This document shows positions 38,165-52,887 of a DNA stretch of 64,000 nucleotides, one piece after another. This DNA is from Hippophae tibetana (lineage: Eukaryota; Streptophyta; Magnoliopsida; Rosales; Elaeagnaceae), in assembly GCA_037013495.1 (NCBI GenBank), contig CM072810.1:38035843-38099842 (forward strand), read 5' to 3'. Under the pieces are notes generated by a model that was not told the DNA's origin, searched no databases, and saw only the letters and a program-made list of their open reading frames with translations. Each line of letters opens with the position of its first letter. Position 1 is the stretch's first letter. The position numbers and the translations under genes are program-made.

Positions 38165-41100
38165 TCTAGAACTATGCAGCTGAACATAAATTTTGAACTC
38201 TATATCATGCATGAGGATGAAACTTTGAACAAATTCTACGCAGGTTTTTCAATCATCATCAACTACTCGTACAATTTGGATGGACCTATTTGAAAAAAAA
38301 AAAGATTGAGAAAATTGTTTTAGCCTACAATATCATTTTCAAGAAAAAGATAACCTTGCTTAAATCCATATAGAAGGCCTGTTAACTTACTGTTAAATGA
38401 ATCAGTTGGGAAATTATTCGAACTGCATCACTTGTTACCAAGATGATGGCAATCCATTGTCGTGCACGGAAAGAGCTTGACTTTATAGACATCAAGTATA
38501 GTGGTACGAGCGAAGCTATTTCGACACAATTGTTAGAAATGATTAATCTAATACCAATGAAGAGAAAATAGCTATACTTTCCCATAGATTTACTAAATTT
38601 CTTAGAAAGAATAAACCCATTTTTAGGGATTTTCGAAAAAGGAAATCCGAGCTCTAAAATACGTATTTCAATGAATTTATAGTTGTATTTCTTCCCAGCA
38701 ACTTCAAACATTTTGGAGACCACTCATATAGGCGTTTGAGCAAAAAAATAAATCTAGAACTATGCAGCTGAACATAAATTTTGAACTCTATATCATGCAA
38801 GAGGATGAAACTTTGAACAAATTCAATGCAGGTTTTTCAATCAATTTCAACTACCCGTACAATTTGGATGGACATATTTGGAAAAAAAAGTAGATTGAGA
38901 AAATTGTTGTTAGCCTACATTATAATTTTCAAGAAAAAGATACCTTGCTTAAATCCATATAGAAGGCCTGTGAACTCACTGTTAAATGAATCAGTTGGAA
39001 AATTATTCGAACTGCATTATTTGTTGCCAAGATGATAGCAATCCACTTTCGCGGACGAAAAGAGCTTGAATTTATACACATCAAGTATAGTGATACGAGC
39101 AAAGCTATTTTGACACAATTGTTAGAAATAATGAATCTAATACCAATGAAGAGAAAATATCTATACTCTCCCATAGATTTACTAAATTTCTTAGAAAGAA
39201 TAAACCCGTTTTTAGGGATTTAAAAAAAATGTAATCCGAGCTCTAAAATGATTATTTCAATGAATTTATTGTTTTATTTCTTCCAAGCAACTTCAAACAT
39301 TTTGGAGACCACTCATATAGGCATTTGATCAAAAAATAAATCTAGAACTATGCAGCTGAACATAAATTTTGAACTCTATATAATGCAAGAGGATGAAACT
39401 TTGAACAAATTCTATGCAGGTTTTTCAATCAATTTCAGCTACCCGTACAATTTAAATGGACATATTTGGAAAAAAAAGTAGATTGAGAAAATTGTTGTTA
39501 GTCTACATTATCTTTTTCAAGAAAAAGATACCTTGCTTAAATCCATATAAAAGGCCTTTGAACTCACTGTTAAATGAATCAGTTGGGAAATTATTCGAAT
39601 TGCATTATTTGTTGCAAAGATGGTAGCAATCCACTTTCGTGGACGAAAAGAGCTTGACTTTATAGACATCAAGTATAGTGGTACGAGCTAAGCTATTTTG
39701 ACACAATTGTTAGAAATGATGAATCTAATACCAATGAAGAGAAAATATCTATACTCTCCCATAGATTTACTAAATTTCTTAGAAAGAATAAACCCATTTT
39801 TAGGGATTTTCAAAAAAGGTAATCCGAGCTCTAAAATGATTATTTCAATGAATTTATAGTTGTATTTCTTCCAAGCAACTTCAAACATTTTGGAGACCAC
39901 TCATATAGGCATTTGAGCAAAAAAATAAATCTAGAACTATGCAGCTAAACATAAATTTTGAACTCTATATCATGCAAGAGGATGAAACTTTGAACAAATT
40001 CTATGCAGGTTTTTCAATCATTTTCAGCTACCCGTACAATTTGGATGGACATATTTGGAAAAAAAAGTAGATTGAGAAAACTGTTGTTAGTCTACATTAT
40101 CATTTTCAAGAAAAAGATACCTTGCTTAAATCCATATAGAAGGCCTATGAACTTACTATTAAATGAATCAGTTGGGAAATTATTCGAACTGCATTATTTC
40201 TTGCCAAGATGATAGCAATCCACTTTCGTGGACGGAAAGAGCTTGACTTTATAGACATCAAGTATAGCGGTACGAGCTAAGCAATTTTGACACAATTTTT
40301 AGAAATGATGAATCTAATACCAATGAAGAGAAAATATCTATACTTTCGCATAGATTTACTAACTTTCTTAGAAAGAATAAACCCATTTTTAGGGATTTGC
40401 AAAAAAGGTAATCCGAGCTCTAAAATGATTATTTCAATGAATTTATAGTTGTATTTCTTCCAAGCTACTTCAAACATTTCGGAGACCACTCATATAGGCA
40501 TTTGAGAAAAAAACTAAATCTAGAACTATGCAGCTGAACAGAAATTTTGAACTCTATATCATGCAAGAGGATGAAACTTTGAACAAATTCTACGCACGTT
40601 TTGTCAATCATTATCAACTACCCGTACAATTTGGATGGACCTATTTGGAAAAAAAAGTAGATTGAGAAAATGGTTGTTAGCCTACATTATCATTTCCAAG
40701 AAAAAGATACCTTGCTTAAATCCATATAGAAGGCCTGTGAACTTACTGTTAAATGAATCAGTTGGGAAATTATTCGAACTGCATTATTTGTTGCCAAGAT
40801 AATAGCAATCCACTTTCGTGGACGGAAAGAGCTTGACTTTATAGACATCAAGTATAGCGGTACGAGCTAAGCTATTTTGACACAATTTTTAGAAATGATG
40901 AATCTAATACCAATGAAGAGAAAATATCTATACTTTCGCATAGATTTACTAACTTTCTTAGAAAGAATAAACCCATTTTTAGGGATTTTCAAAAAAGGTA
41001 ATCCGAGCTCTAAAATGATTATTTCAATGAATTTATAGTTGTATTTCTTCCAAGCTACTTCAAACATTTCGGAGACCACTCATATAGGCATTTGAGAAAA

Positions 41101-41698
41101 AAACTAAATCTAGAACTATGCAGCTGAACAGAAATTTTGAACTCTATATCATGCAAGAGGATGAAACTTTGAACAAATTCTACGCAGGTTTTGTCAATCA
41201 TTATCAACTACCCGTACAATTTGGATGGACCTATTTGGAAAAAAAAGTAGATTGAGAAAATGGTTGTTAGCCTACATTATCATTTCCAAGAAAAAGATAC
41301 CTTGCTTAAATCCATATAGAAGGCATGTGAACTTACTGTTAAATGAATCAGTTGGGAAATTGTTTGAACTGCATTACTTGTTGCCAAGATGATAGCAATC
41401 CACTTTCGTGGATGGAAAGAGCTTGAATTTATAGAGATCAAGTATAGCGGTACGAGCGAAGCAATTTTGACACAATTGTTAGAATTGATGAATCTAATAC
41501 TAATGAAGAGGAAATATCTATACTTTCCCATAGATTTACTAAATTTCTTAGAAAGAATAAACCCGTTTTTAGGGATTTAAAAAAAAGGTAATCCGAGCTC
41601 TAAAATGATTATTTCATTGAATTTATAGTTGTATTTCTTCCAAGCAACTTCAAACATTTTGGAGACCACTCATATAGGCATTTGAGCAAAAAACTAAA
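38165..41698. repeat. Six-monomer higher-order repeat G2-J-K-L-M-M/H, copy 1 (3534 bp)
   Basis: Monomers start at 38165 (G2), 38753 (J), 39341 (K), 39930 (L), 40519 (M) and 41109 (M head, H tail). The G2 monomer recurs at 41699, and the J, K and G2 diagnostic positions repeat at +3534. A private change is the shortened 'gaaaaaaaaaaagattg' in place of 'aaagtagattg' near 38294. Confidence 0.85.
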
Positions 41699-44600
41699 TC
41701 TAGAACTATGCAGCTGAACATAAATTTTGAACTCTATATCATGCATGAGGATGAAACTTTGAACAAATTCTACGCAGGTTTTTCAATCATTATCAACTAC
41801 TCGTACAATTTGGATGGACCTATTTGAAAAAAAAAGTAGATTGAGAAAATTGTTTTAGCCTACAATATCATTTTCAAGAAAAAGATACCTTGCTTAAATC
41901 CATATAGAAGGCCTGTTAACTTACTGTTAAATGAATCAGTTGGGAAATTATTCGAACTGCATCACTTGTTACCAAGATGATGGCAATCCATTGTCGTGCA
42001 CGGAAAGAGCTTGACTTTATAGACATCAAGTATAGTGGTACGAGCGAAGCTATTTCGACACAATTGTTAGAAATGATTAATCTAATACCAATGAAGAGAA
42101 AATAGCTATACTTTCCCATAGATTTACTAAATTTCTTAGAAAGAATAAACCCATTTTTATGGATTTTCGAAAAAGGAAATCCGAGCTCTAAAATACGTAT
42201 TTCAATGAATTTATAGTTGTATTTCTTCCCAGCAACTTCAAACATTTTGGAGACCACTCATATAGGCGTTTGAGCAAAAAAATAAATCTAGAACTATGCA
42301 GCTGAACATAAATTTTGAACTCTATATCATGCAAGAGGATGAAACTTTGAACAAATTCAATGCAGGTTTTTCAATGAATTTCAACTACCCGTACAATTTG
42401 GATGGACATATTTGGAAAAAAAAGTAGATTGAGAAAATTGTTGTTAGCCTACATTATAATTTTCAAGAAAAAGATACCTTGCTTAAATCCATATAGAAGG
42501 CCTGTGAACTCACTGTTAAATGAATCAGTTGGGAAATTATTCGAACTGAATTATTTGTTGCCAAGATGATAGCAATCCACTTTCGCGGACGAAAAGAGCT
42601 TGAATTTATACACATCAAGTATAGTGATACGAGCGAAGCTATTTTGACACAATTGTTAGAAATAATGAATCTAATACCAATGAAGAGAAAATATCTATAC
42701 TCTCCCATAGATTTACTAAATTTCTTAGAAAGAATAAACCCGTTTTTAGGGATTTAAAAAAAATGTAATCCCAGCTCTAAAATGATTATTTCAATGAATT
42801 TATTGTTTTATTTCTTCCAAGCAACTTCAAACATTTTGGAGACCACTCATATAGGCATTTGATCAAAAAATAAATCTAGAACTATGCAGCTGAACATAAA
42901 TTTTGAACTCTATATAATGCAAGAGGATGAAACTTTGAACAAATTCTATGCAGGTTTTTCAATCAATTTCAGCTACCCGTACAATTTGGATGGACATATT
43001 TGGAAAAAAAAGTAGATTGAGAAAATTGTTGTTAGTCTACATTATCTTTTTCAAGAAAAAGATACCTTGCTTAAATCCATATAAAAGGCCTTTGAACTCA
43101 CTGTTAAATGAATCAGTTGGGAAATTATTCGAATTGCATTATTTGTTGCAAAGATGGTAGCAATCCACTTTCGTGGACGAAAAGAGCTTGACTTTATAGA
43201 CATCAAGTATAGTGGTACGAGCTAAGCTATTTTGACACAATTGTTTGAAATGATGAATCTAATACCAATGAAGAGAAAATATCTATACTCTCCCATAGAT
43301 TTACTAAATTTCTTAGAAAGAATAAACCCATTTTTAGGGATTTTCAAAAAAGGTAATCCGAGCTCTAAAATGATTATTTCAATGAATTTATAGTTGTATT
43401 TCTTCCAAGCAACTTCAAACATTTTGGAGACCACTCATATAGGCATTTGAGCAAAAAAATAAATCTAGAACTATGCAGCTAAACATAAATTTTGAACTCT
43501 ATATCATGCAAGAGGATGAAGCTTTGAACAAATTCTATGCAGGTTTTTCAATCAATTTCATCTACCCGTACAATTTGGATGGACATATTTGGAAAAAAAA
43601 GTAGATTGAGAAAATTGTTGTTAGTCTACATTATCATTTTCAAGAAAAAGATACCTTGCTTAAATCCATATAAAAGGCCTTTGAACTCACTGTTAAATGA
43701 ATCAGTTGGGAAATTATTCGAATTGCATTATTTGTTGCAAAGATGGTAGCAATCCACTTTCGTGGACGAAAAGAGCTTGACTTTATAGACATCAAGTATA
43801 GTGGTACGAGCTAAGCTATTTTGACACAATTGTTAGAAATGATGAATCTAATACCAATGAAGAGAAAATATCTATACTCTCCCATAGATTTACTAAATTT
43901 CTTAGAAAGAATAAACCCATTTTTAGGGATTTCCAAAAAAGGTAATCCAAGCTCTAAAATGATTATTTCAATGAATTTATAGTTGTATTTCTTCCAAGCA
44001 ACTTCAAACATTTTGGAGACCACTCATATAGGCATTTGAGCAAAAAAATAAATCTAGAACTATGCAGCTGAACATAAATTTTGAACTCTATATCATGCAA
44101 GAGGATGAAACTTTGAACAAATTCTATGCAGGTTTTTCAATCAATTTCAGCTACCCGTACAATTTGGATGGACATATTTGGAAAAAAAAGTAGATTGAGA
44201 AAATTGTTGTTAGTCTACATTATCATTTTCAAGAAAAAGATACCTTGCTTAAATCCATATAGAAGGCCTATGAACTTACTATTAAATGAATCAGTTGGGA
44301 AATTATTCGAACTGCATTATTTCTTGCCAAGATGATAGCAATCCACTTTCGTGGACGGAAAGAGCTTGACTTTATAGACATCAAGTATAGCGGTACGAGC
44401 TAAGCTATTTTGACACAATTTTTAGAAATGATGAATCTAATACCAATGAAGAGAAAATATCTATACTTTCGCATAGATTTACTAACTTTCTTAGAAAGAA
44501 TAAACCCATTTTTAGGGATTTTCAAAAAAGGTAATCCGAGCTCTAAAATGATTATTTCAATGAATTTATAGTTGTATTTCTTCCAAGCTACTTCAAACAT

Positions 44601-46409
44601 TTCGGAGACCACTCATATAGGCATTTGAGAAAAAAACTAAATCTAGAACTATGCAGCTGAACAGAAATTTTGAACTCTATATCATGCAAGAGGATGAAAC
44701 TTTGAACAAATTCTACGCACGTTTTGTCAATCATTATCAACTACCCGTACAATTTGGATGGACCTATTTGGGAAAAAAAGTAGATTGAGAAAATGGTTGT
44801 TAGCCTACATTATCATTTCCAAGAAAAAGATACCTTGCTTAAATCCATATAGAAGGCCTGTGAACTTACTGTTAAATGAATCAGTTGGGAAATTATTCGA
44901 ACTGCATTATTTGTTGCCAAGATAATAGCAATCCACTTTCGTGGACGGAAAGAGCTTGACTTTATAGACATCAAGTATAGCGGTACGAGCTAAGCTATTT
45001 TGACACAATTTTTAGAAATGATGAATCTAATACCAATGAAGAGAAAATATCTATACTTTCGCATAGATTTACTAACTTTCTTAGAAAGAATAAACCCATT
45101 TTTAGGGATTTTCAAAAAAGGTAATCCGAGCTCTAAAATGATTATTTCAATGAATTTATTGTTTTATTTCTTCCAAGCTACTTCAAACATTTCGGAGACC
45201 ACTCATATAGGCATTTGATCAAAAAATAAATCTAGAACTATGCAGCTGAACATAAATTTTGAACTCTATATCATGCAAGAGAATGAAACTTTGAACAAAT
45301 TCTATGCAGGTTTTTCAATCAATTTTAGCTACCCGTACAATTTGGATGGACCTATTTGGGAAAAAAAGTAGATTGAGAAAATGGTTGTTAGCCTACATTA
45401 TCATTTCCAAGAAAAAGATACCTTGCTTAAATCCATATAGAAGGCCTGTGAACTTACTGTTAAATGAATCAGTTGGGAAATTATTCGAACTGCATTATTT
45501 GTTGCCAAGATAATAGCAATCCACTTTCGTGGACGGAAAGAGCTTGACTTTATAGACATCAAGTATAGCGGTACGAGCTAAGCTATTAAGACACAATTTT
45601 TAGAAATGATGAATCTAATACCAATGAAGAGAAAATATCTATACTTTCGCATAGATTTACTAACTTTCTTAGAAAGAATAAACCCATTTTTAGGGATTTT
45701 CAAAAAAGGTAATCCGAGCTCTAAAATGATTATTTCAATGAATTTATAGTTGTATTTCTTCCAAGCTACTTCAAACATTTCGGAGACCACTCATATAGGC
45801 ATTTGAGAAAAAAACTAAATCTAGAACTATGCAGCTGAACAGAAATTTTGAACTCTATATCATGCAAGAGGATGAAACTTTGAACAAATTCTACGCAGGT
45901 TTTGTCAATCATTATCAACTACCCGTACAATTTGGATGGACCTATTTGGAAAAAAAAGTAGATTGAGAAAATGGTTGTTAGCCTACATTATCATTTCCAA
46001 GAAAAAGATACCTTGCTTAAATCCATATAGAAGGCCTGTGAACTTACTGTTAAATGAATCAGTTGGGAAATTATTCGAACTGCATTATTTGTTGCCAAGA
46101 TGATAGCAATCCACTTTCGTGGATGGAAAGAGCTTGAATTTATAGAGATCAAGTATAGCGGTACGAGCGAAGCAATTTTGACACAATTGTTAGAATTTAT
46201 GAATCTAATACTAATGAAGAGAAAATATCTATACTTTCCCATAGATTTACTAAATTTCTTAGAAAGAATAAACCCGTTTTTAGGGATTTAAAAAAAAGGT
46301 AATCCGAGCTCTAAAATGATTATTTCATTGAATTTATAGTTGTATTTCTTCCAAGCAACTTCAAACATTTTGGAGACCACTCATATAGGCATTTGAGCAA
46401 AAAACTAAA
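41699..46409. repeat. Higher-order repeat copy 2, expanded to eight monomers (4711 bp)
   Basis: Monomers start at 41699 (G2), 42287 (J), 42875 (K), 43464 (extra K), 44053 (L), 44642 (M), 45231 (extra, with an E-like start and an M/L-like body) and 45820 (M/H). Relative to copy 1 there is one extra K-type monomer and one extra composite monomer. The extra K shares 'aaaaggcctttg' and 'aagatggtagc' with its neighbour, so it looks like a one-monomer duplication. Confidence 0.82.
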
Positions 46410-49354
46410 TCTAGAACTATGCAGCTGAACATAAATTTTGAACTCTATATCATGCATGAGGATGAAACTTTGAACAAATTCTACGCAGGTTTTTCAATCA
46501 TTATCAACTACTCGTACAATTTGGATGCACCTATTTGAAAAAAAAAGGAGATTGAGAAAATTGTTTTAGCCTACAATATCATTTTCAAGAAAAAGATACC
46601 TTGCTTAAATCCATATAGAAGGCCTGTTAACTTACTGTTAAATGAATCAGTTGGGAAATTATTCGAACTGCATCACTTGTTACCAAGATGATGGCAATCC
46701 ATTGTCGTGCACGGAAAGAGCTTGACTTTATAGACATCAAGTATAGTGGTACGAGCGAAGCTATTTCGACACAATTGTTAGAAATGATTAATCTAATACC
46801 AATGAAGAGAAAATAGCTATACTTTCCCATAGATTTACTAAATTTCTTAGAAAGAATAAACCCATTTTTAGGGATTTTCGAAAAAGGAAATCCGAGCTCT
46901 AAAATAAGTATTTCAATGAATTTATAGTAGAATTTCTTCCAAGCAACTTCAAACATTTTGGAGACCACTCATATAGGCGTTTGAGCAAAAAAATAAATCT
47001 AGAACTATGCAGCTGAACATAAATTTTGAACTCTATATCATGCAAGAGGATGAAACTTTGAACAAATTCAATGCAGGTTTTTCAATCAATTTCAACTACC
47101 CGTACAATTTGGATGGACATATTTGGAAAAAAAAGTAGATTGAGAAAATTGTTGTTAGCCTACATTATCATTTTCAAGAAAAAGATACCTTGCTTAAATT
47201 CATATAGAAGGCATGTGAACTTACTGTTAAATGAATCAGTTGGGAAATTATTTGAACTGCATTACTTGTTGCCAAGATGATAGCAATCCACTTTCGTGGA
47301 TGGAAAGAGCTTGAATTTATAGAGATCAAGTATAGCGGTACGAGCGAAGCAATTTTGACACAATTGTTAGAATTGATGAATCTAATACCAATGAAGAGAA
47401 AATATCTATACTCTCCCATAGATTTACTAAATTTCTTAGAAAGAATAAACCCGTTTTTAGGGATTTAAAAAAAATGTAATCCGAGCTCTAAAATGATTAT
47501 TTCAATGAATTTATTGTTGTATTTCTTCCAAGCAACTTCAAACATTTTGGAGACCACTCATATAGGCATTTGATCAAAAAATAAATCTAGAACTATGAAG
47601 CTGAACATAAATTTTGAACTCTATATCATGCAAGAGGATGAAACTTTGTAAAAATTCTATGCAGGTTTTTCTATCAATTTCAGCTACCCGTAAAATTTGG
47701 ATAGACATATTTGGAAAAAAAAGTAGATTGAGAAAATTGTTGTTAGTCTACATTATCATTTTCAAGAAAAAGATACCTTGCTTAAATCCATATAGAAGGC
47801 CTATGAACTTACTATTAAATGAATCAGTTGGGAAATTATTCGAACTGCATTATTTCTTGCCAAGATGATAGCAATCCACTTTCGTGGACGGAAAGAGCTT
47901 GACTTTATAGACATCAAGTATAGCGGTACGAGCTAAGCTATTTTGACACAATTTTTAGAAATGATGAATCTAATACCAATGAAGAGAAAATATCTATACT
48001 TTCGCATAGATTTACTAACTTTCTTAGAAAGAATAAACCCATTTTTAGGGATTTTCAAAAAAGGTAATCCGAGCTCTAAAATGATTATTTCAATGAATTT
48101 ATAGTTGTATTTCTTCGAAGCTACTTCAAACATTTCGGAGACCACTCATATAGGCATTTGAGAAAAAAACTAAATCTAGAACTATGCAGCTGAACAGAAA
48201 TTTTGAACTCTATATCATGCAAGAGGATGAAACTTTGAACAAATTCTACGCACGTTTTGTCAATCATTATCAACTACCCGTACAATTTGGATGGACCTAT
48301 TTGGGAAAAAAAGTAGATTGAGAAAATGGTTGTTAGCCTACATTATCATTTCCAAGAAAAAGATACCTTGCTTAAATCCATATAGAAGGCCTGTGAACTT
48401 ACTGTTAAATGAATCAGTTGGGAAATTATTCGAACTGCATTATTTGTTGCCAAGATAATAGCAATCCACTTTCGTGGACGGAAAGAGCTTGACTTTATAG
48501 ACATCAAGTATAGCGGTACGAGCTAAGCTATTTTGACACAATTTTTAGAAATGATGAATCTAATACCAATGAAGAGAAAATATCTATACTTTCGCATAGA
48601 TTTACAAACTTTCTTAGAAAGAATAAACCCATTTTTAGGGATTTTCAAAAAAGGTAATCCGAGCTCTAAAATGATTATTTCAATGAATTTATAGTTGTAT
48701 TTCTTCCAAGCTACTTCAAACATTTCGGAGACCACTCATATAGGCATTTGAGAAAAAAACTAAATCTAGAACTATGCAGCTGAACAGAAATTTTGAACTC
48801 TATATCATGCAAGAGGATGAAACTTTGAACAAATTCTACGCAGGTTTTGTCAATCATTATCAACTACCCGTACAATTTGGATGGACCTATTTGGAAAAAA
48901 AAGTAGATTGAGAAAATGGTTGTTAGCCTACATTATCATTTCCAAGAAAAAGATACCTTGCTTAAATCCATATAGAAGGCCTGTGAACTTACTGTTAAAT
49001 GAATCAGTTGGGAAATTATTTGAACTGCATTACTTGTTGCCAAGATGATAGCAATCCACTTTCGTGGATGGAAAGAGCTTGAATTTATAGAGATCAAGTA
49101 TAGCGGTACGAGCGAAGCAATTTTGACACAATTGTTACAATTGATGAATCTAATACTAATGAAGAGAAAATATCTATACTTTCCCATAGATTTACTAAAT
49201 TTCTTAGAAAGAATAAACCCGTTTTTAGGGATTTAAAAAAAAGGTAATCCGAGCTCTAAAATGATTATTTCATTGAATTTATAGTTGTATTTCTTCCAAG
49301 CAACTTCAAACATTTTGGAGACCACTCATATAGGCATTTGAGCAAAAAATTAAA
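46410..49354. repeat. Higher-order repeat copy 3, five monomers (2945 bp)
   Basis: Monomers start at 46410 (G2), 46998 (H, with a J/K-like end 'ggatttaaaaaaaatg'), 47586 (L), 48175 (M) and 48765 (M/H). The J and K pair of copy 1 is replaced by a single H-type monomer. The L monomer has private changes 'tttgtaaaaattc' and 'cccgtaaaatttggatag'. Confidence 0.82.
46998..47585 (+). repeat. Type specimen, H monomer
   Basis: Diagnostic states: 'ttcaatgcagg', 'tttcaactacccg', 'aaattcatatagaaggcatg' (losing StuI), 'ttatttgaactg', 'cattacttgttgcc', 'gtggatggaaag', 'tatagagatcaagtatagcgg' and 'gcgaagcaattttg'. Several differences from A are C-to-T at CpG positions. Related copies are at 31691, 33456, 37576 and 61715. 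Confidence 0.82.
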
Positions 49355-51710
49355 TCTAGAACTATGCAGCTGAACATAAATTTTGAACTCTATATCAGGC
49401 ATGAGGATGAAACTTTGAACAAATTCTACGCAGGTTTTTCAATCATTATCAACTACTCGTACAATTTGGATGGACCTATTTGAAAAAAAAAGTAGATTGA
49501 GAAAATTGTTTTAGCCTACAATATCATTTTCAAGAAAAAGATACCTTGCTTAAATCCATATAGAAGGCCTGTTAACTTACTGTTAAATGAATCAGTTGGG
49601 AAATTATTCGAACTGCATCACTTGTTACCAAGATGATGGCAATCCATTGTCGTGCACGGAAAGAGCTTGACTTTATAGACATCAAGTATAGTGGTACGAG
49701 CGAAGCTATTTCGACACAATTGTTAGAAATGATTAATCTAATACCAATGAAGAGAAAATAGCTATACTCTCCCATAGATTTACTAAATTTCTTAGAAAGA
49801 ATAAACCCATTTTTAGGGATTTTCAAAAAAGGTAATCCGAGCTCTAAAATGATTATTTCAATGAATTTATAGTTGTATTTCTTCCAAGCAACTTCAAACA
49901 TTTTGGAGACCACTCATATAGGCATTTGAGCAAAAAAATAAATCTAGAACTATGCAGCTGAACATAAATTTTGAACTCTATATCATGCAAGAGGATGAAA
50001 CTTTGAACAAATTCTATGCAGGTTTTTCAATCAATTTCAGTTACCCGTACAATTTGGATGGACATATTTGGAAAAAAAAGTAGATTGAGAAAATTGTTGT
50101 TAGTCTACATTATCATTTTCAAGAAAAAGATACCTTGCTTAAATCCATATAAAAGGCCTTTGAACTCACTGTTAAATGAATCAGTTGGGAAATTATTCGA
50201 ATTGCATTATTTGTTGCAAATATGGTAGCAATCCACTTTCGTGGACGAAAAGAGCTTGACTTTATAGACATCAAGTATAGTGGTACGAGCTAAGCTATTT
50301 TGACACAATTGTTAGAAATGATGAATCTAATACCAATGAAGAGAAAATATCTATACTCTCCCATAGATTTACTAAATTTCTTAGAAAGAATAAACCCATT
50401 TTTAGGGATTTTCAAAAAAGGTAATCCGAGCTCTAAAATGATTATTTCAATGAATTTATAGTTGTATTTCTTCCAAGCAACTTCAAACATTTTGGAGACC
50501 ACTCATATAGGCATTTGAGCAAAAAAATAAATCTAGAACTATGCAGCTGAACATAAATTTTGAACTCTATATCATGCAAGAGGATGAAACTTTGAACAAA
50601 TTCTATGCAGGTTTTTCAATCAATTTCAGCTACCCGTACAATTTGGATGGACATATTTGGAAAAAAAAGTAGATTGAGAAAATTGTTGTTAGTCTACATT
50701 ATCATTTTCAAGAAAAAGATACCTTGCTTAAATCCATATAGAAGGCCTATGAACTTACTATTAAATGAATCAGTTGGGAAATTATTCGAACTGCATTATT
50801 TCTTGCCAAGATGATAGCAATCCACTTTCGTGGACGGAAAGAGCTTGACTTTATAGACATCAAGTATAGCGGTACGAGTTAAGCTATTTTGACACAATTT
50901 TTAGAAATGATGAATCTAATACCAATGAAGAGAAAATATCTATACTTTCGCATAGATTTACTAACTTTCTTAGAAAGAATAAACCCATTTTTAGGGATTT
51001 TCAAAAAAGGTAATCCGAGCTCTAAAATGATTATTTCAATGAATTTATAGTTGTATTTCTTCCAAGCTACTTCAAACATTTCGGAGACCACTCATATAGG
51101 CATTTGAGAAAAAAACTAAATCTAGAACTATACAGCTGAACAGAAATTTTGAACTCTATATCATGCAAGAGGATGAAACTTTGAACAAATTCTACGCAGG
51201 TTTTGTCAATCATTATCAACTACCCGTACAATTTGGATGGACCTATTTGGAAAAAAAAGTAGATTGAGAAAATGGTTGTTAGCCTACATTATCATTTCCA
51301 AGAAAAAGATACCTTGCTTAAATCCATATAGAATGCCTGTGAACTTACTGTTAAATGAATCAGTTGGGAAATTATTTGAACTGCATTACTTGTTGCCAAG
51401 ATGATAGCAATCCACTTTCGTGGATGGAAAGAGCTTGAATTTATAGAGATCAAGTATAGCGGTACGAGCGAAGCAATTTTGACACAATTGTTAGAATTGA
51501 TGAATCTAATACTAATGAAGAGAAAATATCTATACTTTCCCATAGATTTACTAAATTTCTTAGAAAGAATAAACCCGTTTTTAGGGATTTAAAAAAAAGG
51601 TAATCCGAGCTCTAAAATGATTATTTCATTGAATTTATAGTTGTATTTCTTCCAAGCAACTTCAAACATTTTGGAGACCACTCATATAGGCATTTGAGCA
51701 AAAAACTAAA
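49355..51710. repeat. Higher-order repeat copy 4, four monomers (2356 bp)
   Basis: Monomers start at 49355 (G2 head with a K-type tail), 49943 (K), 50532 (L) and 51121 (M/H, with 'actatacagctg' removing the usual ATGCAG). J and one M are missing relative to copy 1. In 49355 the switch from G2 to K lies between 'aaaatagctatac' and 'tctcccatag' near 49762, so the missing monomer was lost through recombination inside the unit. Confidence 0.82.
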
Positions 51711-52887
51711 TCTAGAACTATGCAGCTGAACATAAATTTTGAACTCTATATCATGCATGAGGATGAAACTTTGAACAAATTCTACGCAGGTTTTTCAATC
51801 ATTATCAACTACTCGTACAATTTGGATGGACCTATTTGAAAAAAAAAGGAGATTGAGAAAATTGTTTTAGCCTACAATATCATTTTCAAGAAAAAGATAC
51901 CTTGCTTAAATCCATATAGAAGGCCTGTTAACTTACTGTTAAATGAATCAGTTGGGAAATTATTCGAACTGCATCACTTGTTACCAAGATGATGGCAATC
52001 CATTGTCGTGCACGGAAAGAGCTTGACTTTATAGACATCAAGTATAGTGGTACGAGCGAAGCTATTTCGACACAATTGTTAGAAATGATTAATCTAATAC
52101 CAATGAAGAGAAAATAGCTATACTTTCCCATAGATTTACTAAATTTCTTAGAAAGAATAAACCCATTTTTAGGGATTTTCGAAAAAGGTAATCCGAGCTC
52201 TAAAATAAGTATTTCAATGAATTTATGGTAGAATTTCTTCCAAGCTACTTCAAACATTTTGGAGACCACTCATATAGGCGTTTGAGCAAAAAAATAAATC
52301 TAGAACTATGCAGCTGAACATAAATTTTGAACTCTATATCATGCAAGAGGATGAAACTTTGAACAAATTCAATGCAGGTTTTTCAATCAATTTCAACTAC
52401 CCGTACAATTTGGATGGACATATTTGGAAAAAAAAGTAGATTGAGAAAATGGTTGTTAGCCTACATTATCATTTCCAAGAAAAAGATACCTTGCTTAAAT
52501 CCATATAGAAGGCCTGGGAACTTACTGTTAAATGAATCAGTTGGGAAATTATTTGAACTGCATTACTTGTTGCCAAGATGATAGCAATCCACTTTCGTGG
52601 ATGGAAAGAGCTTGAATTTATACAGATCAAGTATAGCGGTACGAGCGAAGCAATTTTGACACAATTGTTAGAATTGATGAATCTAATACTAATGAAGAGA
52701 AAATATCTATACTTTCCCATAGATTTACTAAATTTCTTAGAAAGAATAAACCCGTTTTTAGGGATTTAAAAAAAAGGTAATCCGAGCTCTAAAATGATTA
52801 TTTCATTGAATTTATAGTTGTATTTCTTCCAAGCAACTTCAAACATTTTGGAGACCACTCATATAGGCATTTGAGCAAAAAACTAAA
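51711..52887. repeat. Higher-order repeat copy 5, two monomers (1177 bp)
   Basis: Monomers start at 51711 (G2) and 52299 (head with 'ttcaatgcagg', then 'atggttgttagcc' and 'catttccaag' of M, then the H tail 'gtggatgg' and 'gatcaagtatagcgg'). This is the shortest version of the series: only the G2 start and the H end of the unit remain. Confidence 0.8.
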
